Source: CADDYT01 sp035294125 (lineage in GTDB: Bacteria > Chloroflexota > Ktedonobacteria > Ktedonobacterales > Ktedonobacteraceae). From it: DNA of 64,000 nt. The notes under the pieces were generated by a model that saw only the letters and a program-made list of their open reading frames with translations, did not search any database and was not told the DNA's origin. Position numbers and translations under genes: made by a program. Below, piece after piece: positions 8,627 to 17,641 of the stretch. The stretch covers positions 1 through 64,000 of the forward strand of contig DATGLM010000022.1 in the NCBI GenBank assembly GCA_035294125.1, read 5' to 3'. Position 1 is the first letter of the stretch. Each line of letters starts with the position of its first letter.

Positions 8627-8681
8627 AGAGCATAACGAAGTGCGTGGGAAACCACGCGCTTCGTTATGCTCTCTAAAACAG
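8618..8681. terminator. 30-bp inverted repeat between converging genes
   Basis: Arms 8618-8647 and 8652-8681 match over 30 bases with one mismatch (G-U in the top-strand RNA) around a GAAA tetraloop. The left arm contains the last two sense codons and stop codon of the uracil-DNA glycosylase gene. It can serve both converging transcripts. There is no U-tract after either arm. Confidence 0.8.
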
Positions 8682-8687
8682 GTATGT

Positions 8688-9272
8688 TTATTCCCCTGCC
8701 GTTGCCCCGATGACGAAGGCGTCCACCTGGTCTATTTTCCCGCGCCAGTATGGGACTTTGACTTTGTGACCCCCGCTCATGATCGTGACGTCACGCATAT
8801 GGATATAGCGGTAGAGCATCGGTAAGCCCTCCGGGCCGATTTCCGACTCGGTGACGGGTATGAGTGCCCTGTAGTATTCTCGCAAAGCATCCGCCGTGTT
8901 CGGATCCTCCTCGCGCAGCGTCTCCTCGTTCAGATCGATATAAAACTGGACATAGTGCTCGGTCTTGACCATCATGCCAAAGACGAGCAGCCCGCCCATC
9001 TGGAGCATCATCTCTATCTCCAGATCGTGCTGCTCGACCAGCCGCGCCCACATCTGCAAAGCGAAATCCTGGTCGCCATATTCCTTAAGCCAGAGATTGC
9101 GTCGTTCGATGCGCGTCAGTGGGCGAAATCCTGGCTCCAGCGTCTGACCCGTTTCCTGTTCCGTTCCCTGCTCCTGCTCCTGCTCCACCGCCTCCTTGCC
9201 CACGCGTCCAGTCACCTCTTGCTCCTGCCCCACCTCCACCGTATTGCGCTCCGACTCATTGTCGTTTGCCAT
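8688..9272 (-). CDS. Hypothetical protein with acidic Gln/Glu-rich N-terminus
   Basis: I do not recognise this 194-residue protein. The first 50 residues are Glu/Gln-rich and probably disordered; the remainder looks like a compact helical domain (NLWLKEYGDQDFALQMWARL, VKTEHYVQFYIDL, YYRALIPVTESEIGPEG). There are no membrane segments or obvious catalytic motifs. The start at 9272 has GGAGG 10 bases upstream; an earlier ATG at 9290 in the same frame lacks such a site. It converges on the uracil-DNA glycosylase gene. Confidence 0.75.
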   Translation of the reverse strand: MANDNESERNTVEVGQEQEVTGRVGKEAVEQEQEQGTEQETGQTLEPGFRPLTRIERRNLWLKEYGDQDFALQMWARLVEQHDLEIEMMLQMGGLLVFGMMVKTEHYVQFYIDLNEETLREEDPNTADALREYYRALIPVTESEIGPEGLPMLYRYIHMRDVTIMSGGHKVKVPYWRGKIDQVDAFVIGATAGE

Positions 9273-9366
9273 CAGATCATATCCTCCCATTTCTTTCCTG
9301 AATGCACTATGCCGCGTACCTTATACTATACACGAAAAGGCGTGCGCCGAAAAAGGTCTACTCGCG

Positions 9367-9395
9367 TGTCATTCTTCGCTGCGCTCAGAATGACA
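9367..9395. repeat. Dispersed palindromic repeat, copy 1 (TCATTCTGAGCG type)
   Basis: A 29-base element with 9-base arms TGTCATTCT / AGAATGACA around a GC-rich centre, read on the minus strand as TCATTCTGAGCGCAGCGA. Related copies lie at 17631-17656 and 18319-18347. This copy sits in the parA upstream region. Confidence 0.75.
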
Positions 9396-9529
9396 TGTGG
9401 AAGAATTCAGAAACAGTGTCAACTGGTGGGCTTCCTAGTTGCTTCCTGTTCGGACATTTGTTACAATGGAGCAAGCATGAGATAGGGCAACCATGCGTGT
9501 CGTATGAGAGGAAAGGTACGGAAAGCCCT

Positions 9530-10300
9530 GTGTCAAAAGTATATGCCATCGCTAATCAGAAGGGCGGGGTGGGGAAAACCACTACTGCCATCAATCTCGC
9601 TGCCTATCTGGCTTCTGCCGGAAGGAGAGTGCTGCTCGTCGACATGGACCCGCAGGCCAATACGACCAGTGGTATCGGGCTGGCGCAAAAAGTGCGGCAG
9701 CACACCATCTATGACCTGCTTGTCCAGCCGCAGAATACCATCAGTATTTTTGATGTGATTGTGCCGACGCAACGCCGCGAACTGGTCGTCGCGCCCTGCA
9801 CGGTCGACCTCGCCGCCGCCGAACTGGAACTGGTGGGCATGATTGCACGCGAGCGCAGGCTGCGCCAGGTGCTCGAACCCATTCGCCAGCGCTGCGACTA
9901 TATTCTCATCGATTGCCCACCCTCGCTGGGCCTGCTGACGGTCAACGCCCTCGTTGCAGCGGACGGCGTGATCATTCCTATTCAATGCGAATACCTCGCG
10001 CTGGAAGGTGTGAATCAATTGCACAATACCATCCGGCTGGTGCAAAGCACGCTGAATCCTGAACTCTACATCGCGGGTGTCGTCCTGACCATGTTTGACC
10101 CACGCACGCGCCTGGCCAGCCAGATTGTGCAGGATGTACGCGCTCACTTTCCCAGAGAGACCTTTCAGACCATCATCAGTCGCAATGTCCGTCTGAGCGA
10201 GGCTCCCAGCTTCGGGCAGCCGATTCTCGATTACGATGCCACATCCCCCGGAGCGCTTTCCTATAAAGCACTGGCTGAGGAGGTATTAGCTCGTGGCTAA
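9530..10300 (+). CDS. parA: Chromosome partitioning ATPase ParA
   Basis: ParA/Soj dimerises with ATP on the nucleoid and moves ParB-parS complexes during chromosome segregation. The 256-residue protein begins MSKVYAIANQKGGVGKTTTA (deviant Walker A with the signature lysine), then VLLVDMDPQAN and DYILIDCPPSLGLLT. The GTG at 9530 puts the Walker A motif at the normal place, with GGAAAG 5 bases upstream; upstream codons to 9302 are not conserved. Its stop overlaps the parB start. Confidence 0.92.
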   Translation: MSKVYAIANQKGGVGKTTTAINLAAYLASAGRRVLLVDMDPQANTTSGIGLAQKVRQHTIYDLLVQPQNTISIFDVIVPTQRRELVVAPCTVDLAAAELELVGMIARERRLRQVLEPIRQRCDYILIDCPPSLGLLTVNALVAADGVIIPIQCEYLALEGVNQLHNTIRLVQSTLNPELYIAGVVLTMFDPRTRLASQIVQDVRAHFPRETFQTIISRNVRLSEAPSFGQPILDYDATSPGALSYKALAEEVLARG

Positions 10301-11342
10301 GCACAAGTTCGGTCTGGGGCGCGGCCTTGATGCGCTCATTCCTGGCGCATCGGAGGTCATGTCGGCGCAGCAGCCGTCTCGCGTCGATGAGAACGCCATT
10401 CTCTACGCCGCCATCGAGAGCATTATTCCCAATCCACGTCAGCCGCGCCGCATTTTCAGCGACGACGACCCCAGATTACTCGAACTGAGCGCTTCAATCA
10501 AGGAGCATGGCCTGCTCCAACCTATTGTCGTGACTCGCCTCGACTCGCCCGCCCTTCCCTCGTCATCTTCGTCTTCACCAGCTCAGGCCAGTGCAGATGA
10601 CTGGTTCGCGCAGGAGGTCGCACCCGCACCTGCTCAACAGGCAGATGCGGCTCCCGGCTCCGGCGGGGTTGTGCAGTTTCAGATCATTGCCGGTGAGCGC
10701 CGCTGGCGTGCCGCTCGCCTGGCCGGTCTGACAAAAGTGCCGGTGCTCATTAAAGAGGTCACTCCCCTGCAAATGCTCGAACTGGCCCTGATCGAGAATA
10801 TCCAACGCGCCGACCTTAACCCCATTGAGGAGGCTCTGGCCTACCAGGCGCTGGCTGAGGAGTTCGGCCTGACACAGGAGATGGTCGCGAAACAGGTGGG
10901 CAAAGACCGCACCACCATCACCAACGCCATTCGCCTGCTGCAACTGCCTCCTAAGGTGCGGGAGAAGCTCATCAACGCTCCCGACGTCTTCACTCCAGGA
11001 CATGCTCGCGCGCTCCTCGGCATCGAGCATGAGGAAAACCAGATCATGGCGATGGAAAAGATTATCTCACTGAAATACACAGTGCGCGAGGCCGAGGCTC
11101 TGGCGGAAAGCATCAAGGCGCAAGAGAAGGCACAGGCAGCGGGTAAGCCAGTTCAGGCAACTTCGCCACCGCGTCGTTCCTCCGAACTCGATGCGCTGGA
11201 AGCGCATTTCCGCGACTCTCTCATGCTCAAAGTGGACCTGAAGTGCAACGCGAAGGGTAAAGGGACTCTTGTCCTCCATTTCAATAACCAGGAAGAACTT
11301 GAACGTTTATACAACCGACTGGTCAAACAACAGGATCTGTAG
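10293..11342 (+). CDS. parB: Chromosome partitioning protein ParB
   Basis: ParB binds parS and slides on DNA using CTP. The 349-residue protein starts with KFGLGRGLDALIP, has the N-terminal ParB/Srx domain with the CTP-binding motif GERRWRAA, NIQRADLNPIEEA, a helix-turn-helix (KDRTTITNAIRLLQL) and a C-terminal dimerisation region. Between VVTRLD and FQIIAGERR there is an insertion of about 45 low-complexity residues rich in Ser, Ala, Pro and Gln. GTG at 10293 overlaps the parA stop by 8 bases and follows GAGGAGG. I see no consensus parS in the window. Confidence 0.94.
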   Translation: MAKHKFGLGRGLDALIPGASEVMSAQQPSRVDENAILYAAIESIIPNPRQPRRIFSDDDPRLLELSASIKEHGLLQPIVVTRLDSPALPSSSSSSPAQASADDWFAQEVAPAPAQQADAAPGSGGVVQFQIIAGERRWRAARLAGLTKVPVLIKEVTPLQMLELALIENIQRADLNPIEEALAYQALAEEFGLTQEMVAKQVGKDRTTITNAIRLLQLPPKVREKLINAPDVFTPGHARALLGIEHEENQIMAMEKIISLKYTVREAEALAESIKAQEKAQAAGKPVQATSPPRRSSELDALEAHFRDSLMLKVDLKCNAKGKGTLVLHFNNQEELERLYNRLVKQQDL

Positions 11343-11358
11343 GCTGGAGGTTTTCTAG

Positions 11359-11847
11359 ATGACGACGCAGGAAAGACCGTTCGATAGAGCGCGGACAAAG
11401 ATGGTGGCTGCTCGTATCGAGTTCATTGGGCAACTGGCGAAGTTCAGTAAGGATGAATTGAGCAAGGCCCCGGCGGAGGGTGAATGGTCGCCCCTGGAGC
11501 TTGCCCATCATCTCTACGTGGCCGACGGCCTTGCCCTTGAGCAGATGCGGCTCGTGCAGGAAGAAGATAACCCGCTGATCGCCGCCGTCGAGAAGGAGGC
11601 TCCGCGCCGCACGCGCGCCTCTGAACGACCTGCCTCGCTTGAGTCCGTGATGGCCGGTATGGCGGCGCGCCGCGAAGAAATCTTCGCGTACCTCTCGCAA
11701 TTACCCGACGAGGCCTGGGAACGCCCATTCCGCCACCATCTCTGGGGTCAGGGCAAATTCTACCAGCTCGTCAACGTCCTCCCCCGCCACGACCAGCAGC
11801 ACAGCCGCCAGCTGGCGGATATCAAAGAACCTGCCAACCGAGGATAA
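11359..11847 (+). CDS. DinB-like domain protein
   Basis: A 162-residue four-helix-bundle protein of the DinB/YfiT superfamily, recognised from EWSPLELAHHLYVAD near residue 45 and the C-terminal NVLPRHDQQHSRQL. The histidines in these segments are the usual metal ligands of the family. Members act as thiol-dependent transferases or have no known activity; substrate cannot be inferred. It starts 16 bases after parB and may be co-transcribed. Its stop overlaps a decayed reading frame. Confidence 0.78.
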   Translation: MTTQERPFDRARTKMVAARIEFIGQLAKFSKDELSKAPAEGEWSPLELAHHLYVADGLALEQMRLVQEEDNPLIAAVEKEAPRRTRASERPASLESVMAGMAARREEIFAYLSQLPDEAWERPFRHHLWGQGKFYQLVNVLPRHDQQHSRQLADIKEPANRG

Positions 11848-12004
11848 CGCCGGTGGCTGCTTCACCAAAGTTAACCAGCGCATCCTGGTCATCATCACGC
11901 TGGACGATACAGAAGGCAACGACCTCGTTCCCGGCATGAGCACCGCAGTCACCATCACCTGCACTGATATCAGACTGGACGCAACGACCTGTTACAGAAG
12001 GTAG
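11846..12004 (+). pseudogene. Remnant of an HlyD/EmrA-type membrane fusion protein
   Basis: The frame from 11846 to the TAG at 12002-12004 has no start codon of its own but encodes FTKVNQRILVIITLDD and NDLVPGMSTAVTI, which resemble the conserved C-terminal barrel of HlyD-family periplasmic adaptors of drug efflux pumps. Only about 50 codons remain; the rest of the gene is absent. It is most likely a deletion remnant. Confidence 0.55.
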
Positions 12005-12028
12005 CGCAAAGACCGGAAGGAGCAAATT

Positions 12029-12535
12029 ATGAACGTCCTCATTCTGGGTGGAATCTTCCTCATCGCCTTTATAGCAATTGTGGCGGCAGCGCTTCTGGCC
12101 ATGGGCGAGCGCGCGCCCGAAATCAACGCAGGGAATAGCGCCGTGACGAATTCAGTCGCTATTCCCGCCGCAGCCGCAGACACAAGTGCGGGGACGGGAA
12201 CAGGTGGCGATGCAGGGAAACCGGTGCCTACCATCCCACTGACCGCGCAAGCGCCGAATACAGCAGGCAGAGATCTATCATCTCCTGCCTCTGTCTCTTC
12301 TTCCGTGACGAGCGCGCTGTCTTCCCCCGACAGAGAAAGCTTTTCTCTTGCAGAGGCGCAAGAGGAGCCTGAAAGCTTCAACGGGCAATTTCGCGCACTG
12401 TCCGCCGAGCTGCGTGCCTTGCGCACCCGCGCCCGGGAGATGGAGCAGCGCCTCAACATGCTGATGGAGATTGTCGACCGCATCGAGCGCGACCAGGGCG
12501 GCCTCATGGACATCGGCATTGACTCTGAAAGCTAG
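12029..12535 (+). CDS. Membrane-anchored coiled-coil protein of unknown function
   Basis: I do not recognise this 168-residue protein. It has one N-terminal membrane helix (residues 4-24), a Ser/Thr/Ala/Pro-rich linker of about 75 residues, and a C-terminal amphipathic segment (ALSAELRALRTRAREMEQRL and NMLMEIVDRIERDQG) likely to form a coiled coil. The arrangement, helix-linker-coil, is reminiscent of phage-shock PspB-like proteins, but similarity is weak. A GGAAGGAG precedes the ATG. Confidence 0.75.
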   Translation: MNVLILGGIFLIAFIAIVAAALLAMGERAPEINAGNSAVTNSVAIPAAAADTSAGTGTGGDAGKPVPTIPLTAQAPNTAGRDLSSPASVSSSVTSALSSPDRESFSLAEAQEEPESFNGQFRALSAELRALRTRAREMEQRLNMLMEIVDRIERDQGGLMDIGIDSES

Positions 12536-12550
12536 TCGGGCTGGAAAGCT

Positions 12551-13060
12551 ATGTTGATACGCAGACTGACCAAGGACGATCTAGAAGCTGTCTGGGCGTT
12601 ACGCTTGCAGGCGCTCAGGGAAAGCCCGGAATCTTTTGGCTCGACCTATGAGGACACCCTTGCCAGAGGCAAGGGGTCTATACTTCAACGCCTCCAGCAG
12701 GGGGGCGACGATAATTTCTACTTCGGCGCCTTCGACGAGAACCTTACCCTCATCGGCATGATCGGCTTTGTGCGGGAGGGCGGAGTCAAGAGCCGCCACA
12801 AAGGCGACATCGTCAGCCTCTACACGCTACCCACTGCGCGGGGACACGGTATAGCCAGGGCGCTGATGCAGGCCGTGATCGACTATGCGAAGCAGCAGGG
12901 AATCGAACAGCTTCACCTCGCCGTCGTCACTACCGCCCGGCCTGCACGCAATCTCTACCGCTCTCTCGGCTTCCAGACCTACGGCCTCGCCCCCCGCACC
13001 CTCAAACTTGGTGAGCGCTACTGGGATGAAGAGTTTATGCTGCTGGAACTAAACAACTAA
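12551..13060 (+). CDS. GNAT family N-acetyltransferase
   Basis: A 169-residue acetyl-CoA-dependent acetyltransferase. The fold is shown by IRRLTKDDLEAVWALRLQAL at the start, the acetyl-CoA motif LPTARGHGIARALMQAV near residue 95, and ARNLYRSLGFQTYGL at the end. The acceptor is not predictable. It lies 15 bases after the coiled-coil gene, and its stop overlaps that of the converging acyl-CoA dehydrogenase by 4 bases. Confidence 0.88.
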   Translation: MLIRRLTKDDLEAVWALRLQALRESPESFGSTYEDTLARGKGSILQRLQQGGDDNFYFGAFDENLTLIGMIGFVREGGVKSRHKGDIVSLYTLPTARGHGIARALMQAVIDYAKQQGIEQLHLAVVTTARPARNLYRSLGFQTYGLAPRTLKLGERYWDEEFMLLELNN

Positions 13061-14277
13061 TGCGGCGCAAAGGCCGAGCGGCCCGTCACGTCGCGCCCGA
13101 CAATGAGAGACTGGATGGTATCGGTGCCCTCGTAGGTGAAGACGGCCTCGATGTCGGCATGGTGGCGGGCAATGTGATATTCCAGCAGAATGCCGTTGCC
13201 GCCGAGCATTTCGCGTGCCTCCGCCACAACCTCACGGGCGAGACGCGCATTGTTCATCTTCGCCAGTGAGGCCATCGCGTCCGTCATCTTGCCCTCCTGC
13301 TGAAGCTGGCCGAGGCGCAGGCTCAGCAACTGCATGGTCGTCACGTTGGCAAGCATAGAGGCCAGTTTGTTCTGGATGATCTGAAAGCTGGCGAGCGGTT
13401 GACCAAACTGGATGCGTTCCTTTGCATAGGTTAAAGCGATCTCGTAGGCGGCGATGGCATGGCCCACGGCCTCCCAGGCTACGCCTGAGCGAGTGGCAGT
13501 CAGGACGCGCCCGGTATCCTTGAAGCTGCGGGAGCTGGCGAGGCGATTCTCGACCGGGATGTGTACGTCGTTGAGGATGATGTCGGCCTGCCAGACGGCG
13601 CGCTTGGCAACTTTGCCCGTCATCACCTTTGGCTCGAAGCCCGGTGTCCCCTTCTCCACCAGGAAGCCGCCCACCTTGCCCTCATCGTCGCGCGCCCACA
13701 CAATGACCACGTCGGCAAAGGAGGCGTTGCCAATCCAGCGCTTCGCCCCGTTGAGGATATATTTGTCGCCAACACGATGGGCGTGGGTCTCCAGGGCAAC
13801 GGCATCGGAGCCGTGCTTTGGCTCTGTCAGGGCAAAAGCCCCTATCTTTTCCATGCGCGCCATCGGCGGCAGCCAGCGCTGTTTCTGCTCTTCCGAACCG
13901 AGCATGGCTATCGAACTCATCGCCAGACCCGAATGCACACCGAAGAAGGTGCAGACGCTGGCATCACCACGCGCTAATTCGGTTGCCACAAGTCCGGCAG
14001 CAACCGCGCTCATGCCAGGACAGCCGTACCCCTTGATGCTACCTCCGGCGATGCCCAGTCGCGCCAGCTTCGGAATCAACTCAAAAGGAAACTCAGCCCG
14101 CTCCCAGTAGTCATTGATGATGGGAATGACCTCCTGGTCGGAAAAGGCGCGCACTTTATCGCGAATGGCCCGCTCCTCGTCCGCCAGCAACTCGTCCACC
14201 AGGTAAAAGTCGGTACCGAGGGATTTGCCCAACATTTCAGTAATATGCTCGAAATCAGTACCCGTATTGATGCTCAT
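13057..14277 (-). CDS. Acyl-CoA dehydrogenase, glutaryl-CoA dehydrogenase-like
   Basis: FAD-dependent dehydrogenation of an acyl-CoA. The 406-residue protein shows FALTEPKHGSD, RWIGNASFADVVIVWA, RIQFGQPLASFQIIQNKLA and the C-terminal YEGTDTIQSLIVGRDVTG, whose Glu (in YEGT) is the catalytic base position of glutaryl-CoA dehydrogenases and plant short-chain acyl-CoA oxidases. True substrate is open. AAAGGAG lies 7 bases before the ATG. It is a single-gene unit converging on the acetyltransferase gene. Confidence 0.9.
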   Translation of the reverse strand: MSINTGTDFEHITEMLGKSLGTDFYLVDELLADEERAIRDKVRAFSDQEVIPIINDYWERAEFPFELIPKLARLGIAGGSIKGYGCPGMSAVAAGLVATELARGDASVCTFFGVHSGLAMSSIAMLGSEEQKQRWLPPMARMEKIGAFALTEPKHGSDAVALETHAHRVGDKYILNGAKRWIGNASFADVVIVWARDDEGKVGGFLVEKGTPGFEPKVMTGKVAKRAVWQADIILNDVHIPVENRLASSRSFKDTGRVLTATRSGVAWEAVGHAIAAYEIALTYAKERIQFGQPLASFQIIQNKLASMLANVTTMQLLSLRLGQLQQEGKMTDAMASLAKMNNARLAREVVAEAREMLGGNGILLEYHIARHHADIEAVFTYEGTDTIQSLIVGRDVTGRSAFAPH

Positions 14278-14605
14278 CAGCGTCTCCTTTAGTATATTGC
14301 TTTTTGCAGGACAAAGCAGGACAGTTCACAACGGCGCAATGTGTATCTTTCCTAATATGTATCTAAATCTCAAGAAAAATCAAGAGGTTCGCGCAAAAAC
14401 TCAGAAGTTGTGCTTGCAAACTGTGCAGAATAGCAGTATACTTGGGCGAGTAGGTATCGTTTCCGTTTCGTTTGTACGTTATCCAGCCCGGTTCATGGTA
14501 CAGGTTGGCCGGATTGCTGTGGAAGAAGCCCCGTTCGGCAAGTAACCCTACAGCGCCCTTCCTGAGCATTTATTGGGAAAGTGCGAGGAAAGAGCATCGA
14601 GTGAC
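14278..14605 (+). other. Divergent intergenic region
   Basis: About 330 bases between the minus-strand acyl-CoA dehydrogenase and the plus-strand sensor kinase. It is AT-richer than its surroundings, carries the promoter at 14414-14442, a short direct repeat of AGGACA near 14307-14320, and a TATACT-like -10 for the dehydrogenase near 14290. No gene is supported. Confidence 0.5.
14414..14442 (+). promoter_or_regulatory. Probable promoter of the sensor kinase gene
   Basis: TTGCAA at 14414-14419 and TATACT at 14437-14442 with 17 bases between. It predicts a leader of about 155 bases before the kinase start. Confidence 0.6.
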
Positions 14606-17600
14606 ATGGTGAGTGATTTCCGGCCAATAGTGCCTTCCGGCGCAAACGATCTGTTCGCGGGCGGCGGTGAGATGGGGGAGCTAATGCACTCCATTGATTG
14701 GAGCCAGACGCCGCTCGGCCCAAAGGAGGAGTGGCCGCAGAGCCTGCGCACCTCCCTCAGTATCTGCCTTGCCTCGCGTTTCCCCATTCTGATCTGGTGG
14801 GGTTCCGAACTCGTCATGCTTTATAACGATGCTTACCGTCCTATGTTGGGGGCAACCAAGCATCCACAGGCAATGGGTCAGCGCGGCAAAGAATGCTGGC
14901 CGGAGATCTGGGACGTCATCGGTCCCATGCTTGAGGGCGTGCTCAACAGGGGTGAAGCTACCTGGTCGGACGATCAGTTACTGCTCCTGAATCGCAATGG
15001 CTATATCGAAGAATGCTATTTCACCTTTTCCTACAGTCCTATTCGCGATGAGAGTGGCGGCATCGGCGGCGTCTTTACCGCCGTGACGGAGACAACGGGG
15101 CGCGTGCTGGGCGAGCGGAGGCTGCGTACCCTGCGCGAACTGGCCGCTGAGAGCACGGAGGCCCATACAGCGGAAGAGGTCTGCCAGCTTGCCGTCAAGA
15201 CACTGGCAACAAACCCCAACGATCTCCCCTTCACCCTGCTCTACCTCCTCAACGAGCAGGGTACGCAGGCACGACTGGCTGGCTCCAGTGGCATCGTGAG
15301 TGATATCCCTGTTGTATCGGCAGTAATAGCGCTTGCCGACCAGAATATATGTCTTGCCCGTCCTCTGTCAAAGGTTGTTGCCAGCGGCAAAGCCATCTTG
15401 ATAGAACAGCTTCCCGAAAATTATGCCGCCTTGCTTACAGCCGTTGAGGGGGAGCCACAGCGCTCCGTGCTAATCCTGCCGATTGCCAGACCCGGTCAGG
15501 AAAGCCTGTATGGCTTCCTGATCGCCGGTGTAGCTCCACGCCGGGCACTGGACGACGATTATCGCAGCTTCTTTGACCTGGTTGCCGGACAGATCGCCGC
15601 CAATATCGCCAGCGTACAGGCTTACCAGGAGGAACGAGCGCGGGCGGAGGCGCTGGCAGAGCTAGACCGTGCCAAGACCACCTTCTTCAGCAATGTCAGC
15701 CATGAATTTCGCACGCCGCTCACCCTCCTGCTGGGACCGGTCGCGGATGCCCTGACCGATGAAGCCCATCCACTTGACACAGAGCAGCGCGAGCGCCTGG
15801 AAATGGTGCAGCGCAACGGCCTGCGCCTGCTCAAACTGGTCAATTCCTTGCTTGATTTCGCCCGCATTGAGGCGGGCCGTATCGAGGCAATTTACGAACC
15901 TGTCGACCTCGCCACCTTCACCGCCGAACTGGCCAGCAACTTCCGCTCGGCCATCGAGCGGGCCGGAATGCGGCTTATCGTGGATTGCCCTCCGCTCGCC
16001 GAGCCTGTCTACGTTGACCGCGAGATGTGGGAAAAGATCGTGCTCAACCTGCTCTCGAACGCCTTTAAATTCACCTTTGAAGGCGAGATTGTCGTATCCC
16101 TGCACGCCAGCGAGCAGGTGGTAGAACTGGAGGTGCGCGACACCGGTGTGGGTATTGCGCAGGAGGAACTGCCGCGTATCTTCGAGCGTTTTCACCGCGT
16201 CTACAACACCCGCGCCCGCACGTTTGAGGGCACCGGTATCGGCCTGTCCCTTGTGCAGGAACTGGTTCGATTGCACGGCGGCACTATTCGCGCGAGCAGC
16301 GTGGCGGGAGAGGGCACCGCCTTTATCGTCTCGCTGCCACGAGGAACAGCCCACCTGCCTCCCGAACGTATCAACACACAAGAGCGCGCGCTCTCCTCGA
16401 CGGCACTGGGAGCCGCCCCTTATGTAGAAGAAGCCATGCGCTGGCTGCCCGCCGTCTCCGGAGAAACGACTGTATCACCCGTCTGGACAGATCAGGCGCA
16501 AGCCCTGGCAGCAACTCCGACAACAATGCTCGATTTGCAGCAAACAGCGCGCGTGCTCGTGATAGATGACAACTCGGACATGCTCGAATATGTCAGCCGT
16601 CTTCTCAGCCCTTACTACAGTGTGGAGACGGCCACAGATGGGCGGATGGCTCTGCAAGCCATTGAACGACGCCGCCCCAACCTGATTATCAGCGACGTGA
16701 TGATGCCCGAGCTTGATGGCCTTCAACTGCTTCAGATCCTCAGGAGCCAGCCCGAGACCAGCCTGCTGCCCGTCATCCTGCTCTCGGCGCGCGCCGGGGA
16801 GGAGGCAACCATTGAGGGACTGCAAGCCGGAGCCAACGACTACCTGGTGAAACCCTTCTCAGCGCGCGAACTGCTGACGCGGGTCGCAGCCCGCCTGGAA
16901 ATCGCACACCTCTTCCAGCAAGTCCAGCAGGCGCTGCGCAGCCGCGACGAACTCTTCTCCCTCGTGACGCACGATCTGAAGAATCCGCTTGGCGCGATCA
17001 AAGGCTATGCCCAGCTTGCGCACCGGCAGCTCACCCAGGCCGACGCGCAGCCACAGATCGTCTCCCTCCTCACCCGCATCGACGCTCTTTCCTCGCGTAT
17101 GACCGCACAGATCAACGAATTGCTCGAACTGGCCCAATTGCAAACCAGTCAGCCGCCAAGATTGAGCCTGCGTCCCGTTGATCTCGTTGCCCTTGTTTGC
17201 CAGGTCATCACAGAACAGCAGCAAACTACCAGCCACAGAATCGTCCTCAAAACCACCAGAGACTCGCTAAGCGGGCAATTTGATGCCATGCGCCTGGAAC
17301 GCATTTTGACAAATCTCCTCTCTAACGCTATCAAATACTCGCCGGAAGGCGGAGCAATCGAGGTTTCCCTGGAGCAGCAAGAGGTGCAGGGCCGTCCCTG
17401 TGCCATCATTCGCGTGCGCGATTATGGCATCGGCATCCCCGCTGACGATCTCCCTCACATTTTCGAGCCATTCCATCGCGCCGCCAACGTAAGCGGCAAA
17501 ATCGCCGGGACGGGCCTGGGCTTGAGCAGCGTTCAGCAGATGGTCATGCATCACGGTGGCGCCATTACCGTCGAGAGCCAGGAGCGGCATGGTTCCACCT

Positions 17601-17641
17601 TCACCGTCCGTCTGCCACTGAACCCGGATCTGTCATTCTGA
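14606..17641 (+). CDS. Hybrid sensor histidine kinase with two kinase cores (PAS-GAF-HK-REC-HK)
   Basis: A 1011-residue soluble-looking sensor. Order: PAS-like domain (about 20-160, ILIWWGSELVMLYNDAYRPM), GAF (about 175-330), first dimerisation/kinase core with His366 in SNVSHEFRTPLTLLL and ATP sites NLLSNAFKF, DTGVGI and GTGIGLSL, a receiver domain with phospho-acceptor Asp697 in SDVMMPELDG, then a second complete kinase core with His789 in LVTHDLKNPLGAIKG, NLLSNAIKYSPEGG and GTGLGLSS. Two full cores in one chain are rare. No membrane segment. ATG 14606 follows GAGGAAAG; TTG 14573 is an alternative. The last codons lie in a dispersed repeat. Confidence 0.9.
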   Translation: MVSDFRPIVPSGANDLFAGGGEMGELMHSIDWSQTPLGPKEEWPQSLRTSLSICLASRFPILIWWGSELVMLYNDAYRPMLGATKHPQAMGQRGKECWPEIWDVIGPMLEGVLNRGEATWSDDQLLLLNRNGYIEECYFTFSYSPIRDESGGIGGVFTAVTETTGRVLGERRLRTLRELAAESTEAHTAEEVCQLAVKTLATNPNDLPFTLLYLLNEQGTQARLAGSSGIVSDIPVVSAVIALADQNICLARPLSKVVASGKAILIEQLPENYAALLTAVEGEPQRSVLILPIARPGQESLYGFLIAGVAPRRALDDDYRSFFDLVAGQIAANIASVQAYQEERARAEALAELDRAKTTFFSNVSHEFRTPLTLLLGPVADALTDEAHPLDTEQRERLEMVQRNGLRLLKLVNSLLDFARIEAGRIEAIYEPVDLATFTAELASNFRSAIERAGMRLIVDCPPLAEPVYVDREMWEKIVLNLLSNAFKFTFEGEIVVSLHASEQVVELEVRDTGVGIAQEELPRIFERFHRVYNTRARTFEGTGIGLSLVQELVRLHGGTIRASSVAGEGTAFIVSLPRGTAHLPPERINTQERALSSTALGAAPYVEEAMRWLPAVSGETTVSPVWTDQAQALAATPTTMLDLQQTARVLVIDDNSDMLEYVSRLLSPYYSVETATDGRMALQAIERRRPNLIISDVMMPELDGLQLLQILRSQPETSLLPVILLSARAGEEATIEGLQAGANDYLVKPFSARELLTRVAARLEIAHLFQQVQQALRSRDELFSLVTHDLKNPLGAIKGYAQLAHRQLTQADAQPQIVSLLTRIDALSSRMTAQINELLELAQLQTSQPPRLSLRPVDLVALVCQVITEQQQTTSHRIVLKTTRDSLSGQFDAMRLERILTNLLSNAIKYSPEGGAIEVSLEQQEVQGRPCAIIRVRDYGIGIPADDLPHIFEPFHRAANVSGKIAGTGLGLSSVQQMVMHHGGAITVESQERHGSTFTVRLPLNPDLSF

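Noticed and set aside
8618..8681. Inverted repeats at gene ends as copies of one mobile family
   Set aside because: Arm sequences of the six long repeats show no similarity to each other on inspection.
9200..9530. Consensus parS site near parAB
   Set aside because: I looked for the TGTTTCACGTGAAACA pattern around parAB and did not find it; a divergent site cannot be excluded.
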